A DNA stretch of 64,000 nucleotides, taken from positions 1 through 64,000 of the forward strand of contig NZ_FNNR01000003.1 in NCBI RefSeq assembly GCF_900106835.1, written 5' to 3'. The stretch is from Arthrobacter sp. cf158. GTDB taxonomy: Bacteria; Actinomycetota; Actinomycetes; Actinomycetales; Micrococcaceae. The position numbers and the translations under genes were made by a program. The notes under the pieces are model-generated. The model was not told the DNA's origin. It saw only the letters and a list, made by a program, of their open reading frames with translations, and did not search any database. This document shows, one piece after another, positions 62,621-64,000 of this stretch (its first letter is position 1; every line of letters begins with the position of its first letter).

Positions 62621-63071
62621 CGCCGGCTTTTACGCGCCACTGCACTATCAACAGCACTGGTTGTGGCTCGGGTTGATGCTCGTGGTGCTTATGGTGGTTT
62701 GGTACCTCTGGCTCTTGTGGCCGACCGGAAAGAAAGTGCCAGTCAACCACAGAACAACAGTGCTGGACTTGAACGCACTGCAGACGGCGTGCCTCACCCA
62801 CATTGAGGCCACCCTTGAGGACGTCGACGCCGGCCGGCTCCCCGGGCGGGCCGCCCACCAGAGACTCAGCTTCCTCGTGCGGAACTTCGCCGCCGCAGCC
62901 ACCGGCCTGCCGGTCACCTCCATGACGCTGGAGGAACTGCGTCACCACGGTCTTGATCACCTCGCGACGGGAATCGCGACAATCTATCCCAACGAGTTCG
63001 CCCCCGTACCCATCCAGTCCGTGCGCCGCTCGGCAGAGACAGCACGCCAGGTGGTGCTGGAATGGAACTGA
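62610..63071 (+). CDS. Small membrane protein of the MoxR operon (DUF4381-like position)
   Basis: A 153-aa protein with one transmembrane segment (about 17-40, HWLWLGLMLVVLMVVWYLWLLW) and a soluble helical C-terminal domain (about 50-150). It holds the slot usually taken by a DUF4381-like or BatC-region protein between DUF58 and the VWA gene. The start is ATG 62610 with AAGGA 9 nt upstream; it overlaps DUF58 by 11 bp and the VWA gene by 10 bp. Confidence 0.8.
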   Translation: MQDDAGFYAPLHYQQHWLWLGLMLVVLMVVWYLWLLWPTGKKVPVNHRTTVLDLNALQTACLTHIEATLEDVDAGRLPGRAAHQRLSFLVRNFAAAATGLPVTSMTLEELRHHGLDHLATGIATIYPNEFAPVPIQSVRRSAETARQVVLEWN

Positions 63072-64000
63072 GCTACTGGTGGATCCTTCCGCTTGCCGCC
63101 ACAGCAGTGGCGATCGCCGCATGGCTGTCCCGCCGCCGTCGTCCGTCACGGAACAGGGCCATTGCACACGGTGGGCGACTCACGGACCTTCCGGAGTACC
63201 AAAGAGCCTTGCGCCGGCACCGGGCACGGCTGGCGCTCGCCGTCGTCCTGGGAGCGGTGTTCCTGGCGGCCACCGCCACCGCAGCAGCCAGGCCCGCCCA
63301 GCGCAGCACGGAACAGCCCGAAATCCGTAACAGGGACATCGTGCTGTGTCTGGATGTCTCCGGCTCCATGACCAGCACAGACGCAGCGATCGCCGGTGTG
63401 TTCCAGAAACTCGCCAAGGAATTCGACGGCGAAAGAATCGGCATGGTCATTTTCGACAGCAGCAGCGTGCAACTCTTCCCCCTCACCGATGACTACGACT
63501 ACGCGGCAGAGCAACTCAAGCAAGCCACGGAAGCCCTGGACGACGGAGCCGGATCATTCTTTGACGGGACGTGGAACGGCGATGGCTCTTCCCTCATCGG
63601 CGACGGACTGGCCACGTGTGTGCAGAGCTTCCCGGACACCGAAGGTTCGGCCGCTATACCGGGGGACTCCAAGCGCTCCCGCTCCGTGGTCCTGGCCACG
63701 GACAACTTCCTGTCCGGGGAACCCATCTTCACCCTGGAGGAGGCAGCCACGCTGGCCGCCGCCAAGAACGTGAAGGTCCACGCCCTCAACCCGGCGGACA
63801 TGGACTACGGAGACCAGCCCGATCAGCCCGGCACCCAACTCAGAGCCTCCACCGAACACACGGGTGGCACGTATTTCACCCTGGACAGCCCGGACGCCGT
63901 GCCGGGCATCGTCCACAAGGTGCAGGAGACGGAGGCCACCAGCTACACCGCAGCGCCCCAGGCAGTGGTAGCCGATGCGCCCGCCTTGCCGCTTGGAATC
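63062..64000 (+). CDS. VWA domain membrane protein (BatA-like), truncated by window end
   Basis: An open reading frame of 313 codons without a stop up to the window end. Begins MELSYWWILPLAATAVAIAAW (first transmembrane segment), with a second near residues 54-72. The von Willebrand A domain starts at IVLCLDVSGSMTSTD: the MIDAS residues D-x-S-x-S are intact, followed by IGMVIFDSSSVQLFPLTDDY, the Thr region and ATDNFLSGE (Asp). Expected to bind a divalent metal and a partner, under the control of the MoxR ATPase. A second VWA (BatB-like) gene would be expected beyond the window. Confidence 0.9.
   Translation, partial: MELSYWWILPLAATAVAIAAWLSRRRRPSRNRAIAHGGRLTDLPEYQRALRRHRARLALAVVLGAVFLAATATAAARPAQRSTEQPEIRNRDIVLCLDVSGSMTSTDAAIAGVFQKLAKEFDGERIGMVIFDSSSVQLFPLTDDYDYAAEQLKQATEALDDGAGSFFDGTWNGDGSSLIGDGLATCVQSFPDTEGSAAIPGDSKRSRSVVLATDNFLSGEPIFTLEEAATLAAAKNVKVHALNPADMDYGDQPDQPGTQLRASTEHTGGTYFTLDSPDAVPGIVHKVQETEATSYTAAPQAVVADAPALPLGI

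Noticed and set aside
1..64000. CRISPR arrays, prophage, insertion sequences, replication origin or toxin-antitoxin modules
   Set aside because: No regularly spaced repeats, no transposase or phage structural genes, no DnaA-box cluster and no recognisable toxin-antitoxin pair were seen.

Overview
The window is ordinary chromosome of a high-GC Gram-positive actinobacterium, most likely of the family Micrococcaceae (Arthrobacter or Paenarthrobacter). The evidence is the GC-rich third codon positions, frequent GTG and TTG starts, paired clpP genes ahead of clpX, the gene order rplU-rpmA-obg-proB-proA-nadD-rsfS, a mycothiol-type oxidoreductase, an MptB-like lipomannan mannosyltransferase, and a translational T-box in front of ileS. 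I see no prophage, insertion sequence, CRISPR array or plasmid backbone. The genus assignment is an inference from gene content and order.

Layout. Positions 1-9.9 kb hold the end of a GAPDH gene, a membrane-anchored HNH nuclease, peptide deformylase with an acyltransferase, tRNA-His, oligoribonuclease, an MptB-like mannosyltransferase, AlkD, methionine aminopeptidase, a GNAT enzyme, SSB, tRNA-Arg and a lipoprotein. Positions 9.9-21.3 kb hold ettA, tesB, a globin coupled to an MscS channel, an epimerase-like protein, OsmC, pepN, rpiB and a Nei-type glycosylase. Positions 21.3-27.6 kb form a protein quality-control block (tRNA-Gly, tRNA-Pro, tig, clpP1, clpP2, clpX) followed by a thiol oxidoreductase and a second Fpg/Nei protein. 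Positions 28-38.5 kb hold valS, an SDR, an endonuclease/phosphatase-fold protein, T-box-ileS, folC, a DUF4233-like protein and ndk. Positions 38.5-52.6 kb hold a VKOR-like protein, RNase E, a TPP riboswitch with a thiD-tenA fusion, then rplU-rpmA, obg-proB-proA, nadD and rsfS.

Positions 52.7-64 kb are more accessory. Two identical tRNA-Ala(GGC) genes bracket a single TetR gene that looks like a gamma-butyrolactone-receptor (ScbR/ArpA-type) regulator with its own palindromic operator. A cupin, an RsmC/RlmG-like methyltransferase, a ROK regulator with a sugar ABC importer lacking its ATPase, and the start of a MoxR-DUF58-VWA operon follow. The operon runs off the window end.

Regulation is unusually readable. 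Many first-in-unit genes carry a TANNNT -10 hexamer exactly 6 nt (sometimes 7) before the start codon and lack a Shine-Dalgarno sequence, which indicates leaderless transcripts. Two riboswitch-type elements (T-box, TPP), a candidate ClgR box, a TetR operator and a dozen strong hairpin terminators are visible. Three convergent gene pairs end on a shared palindromic CTAG or TTAA that supplies both stop codons.
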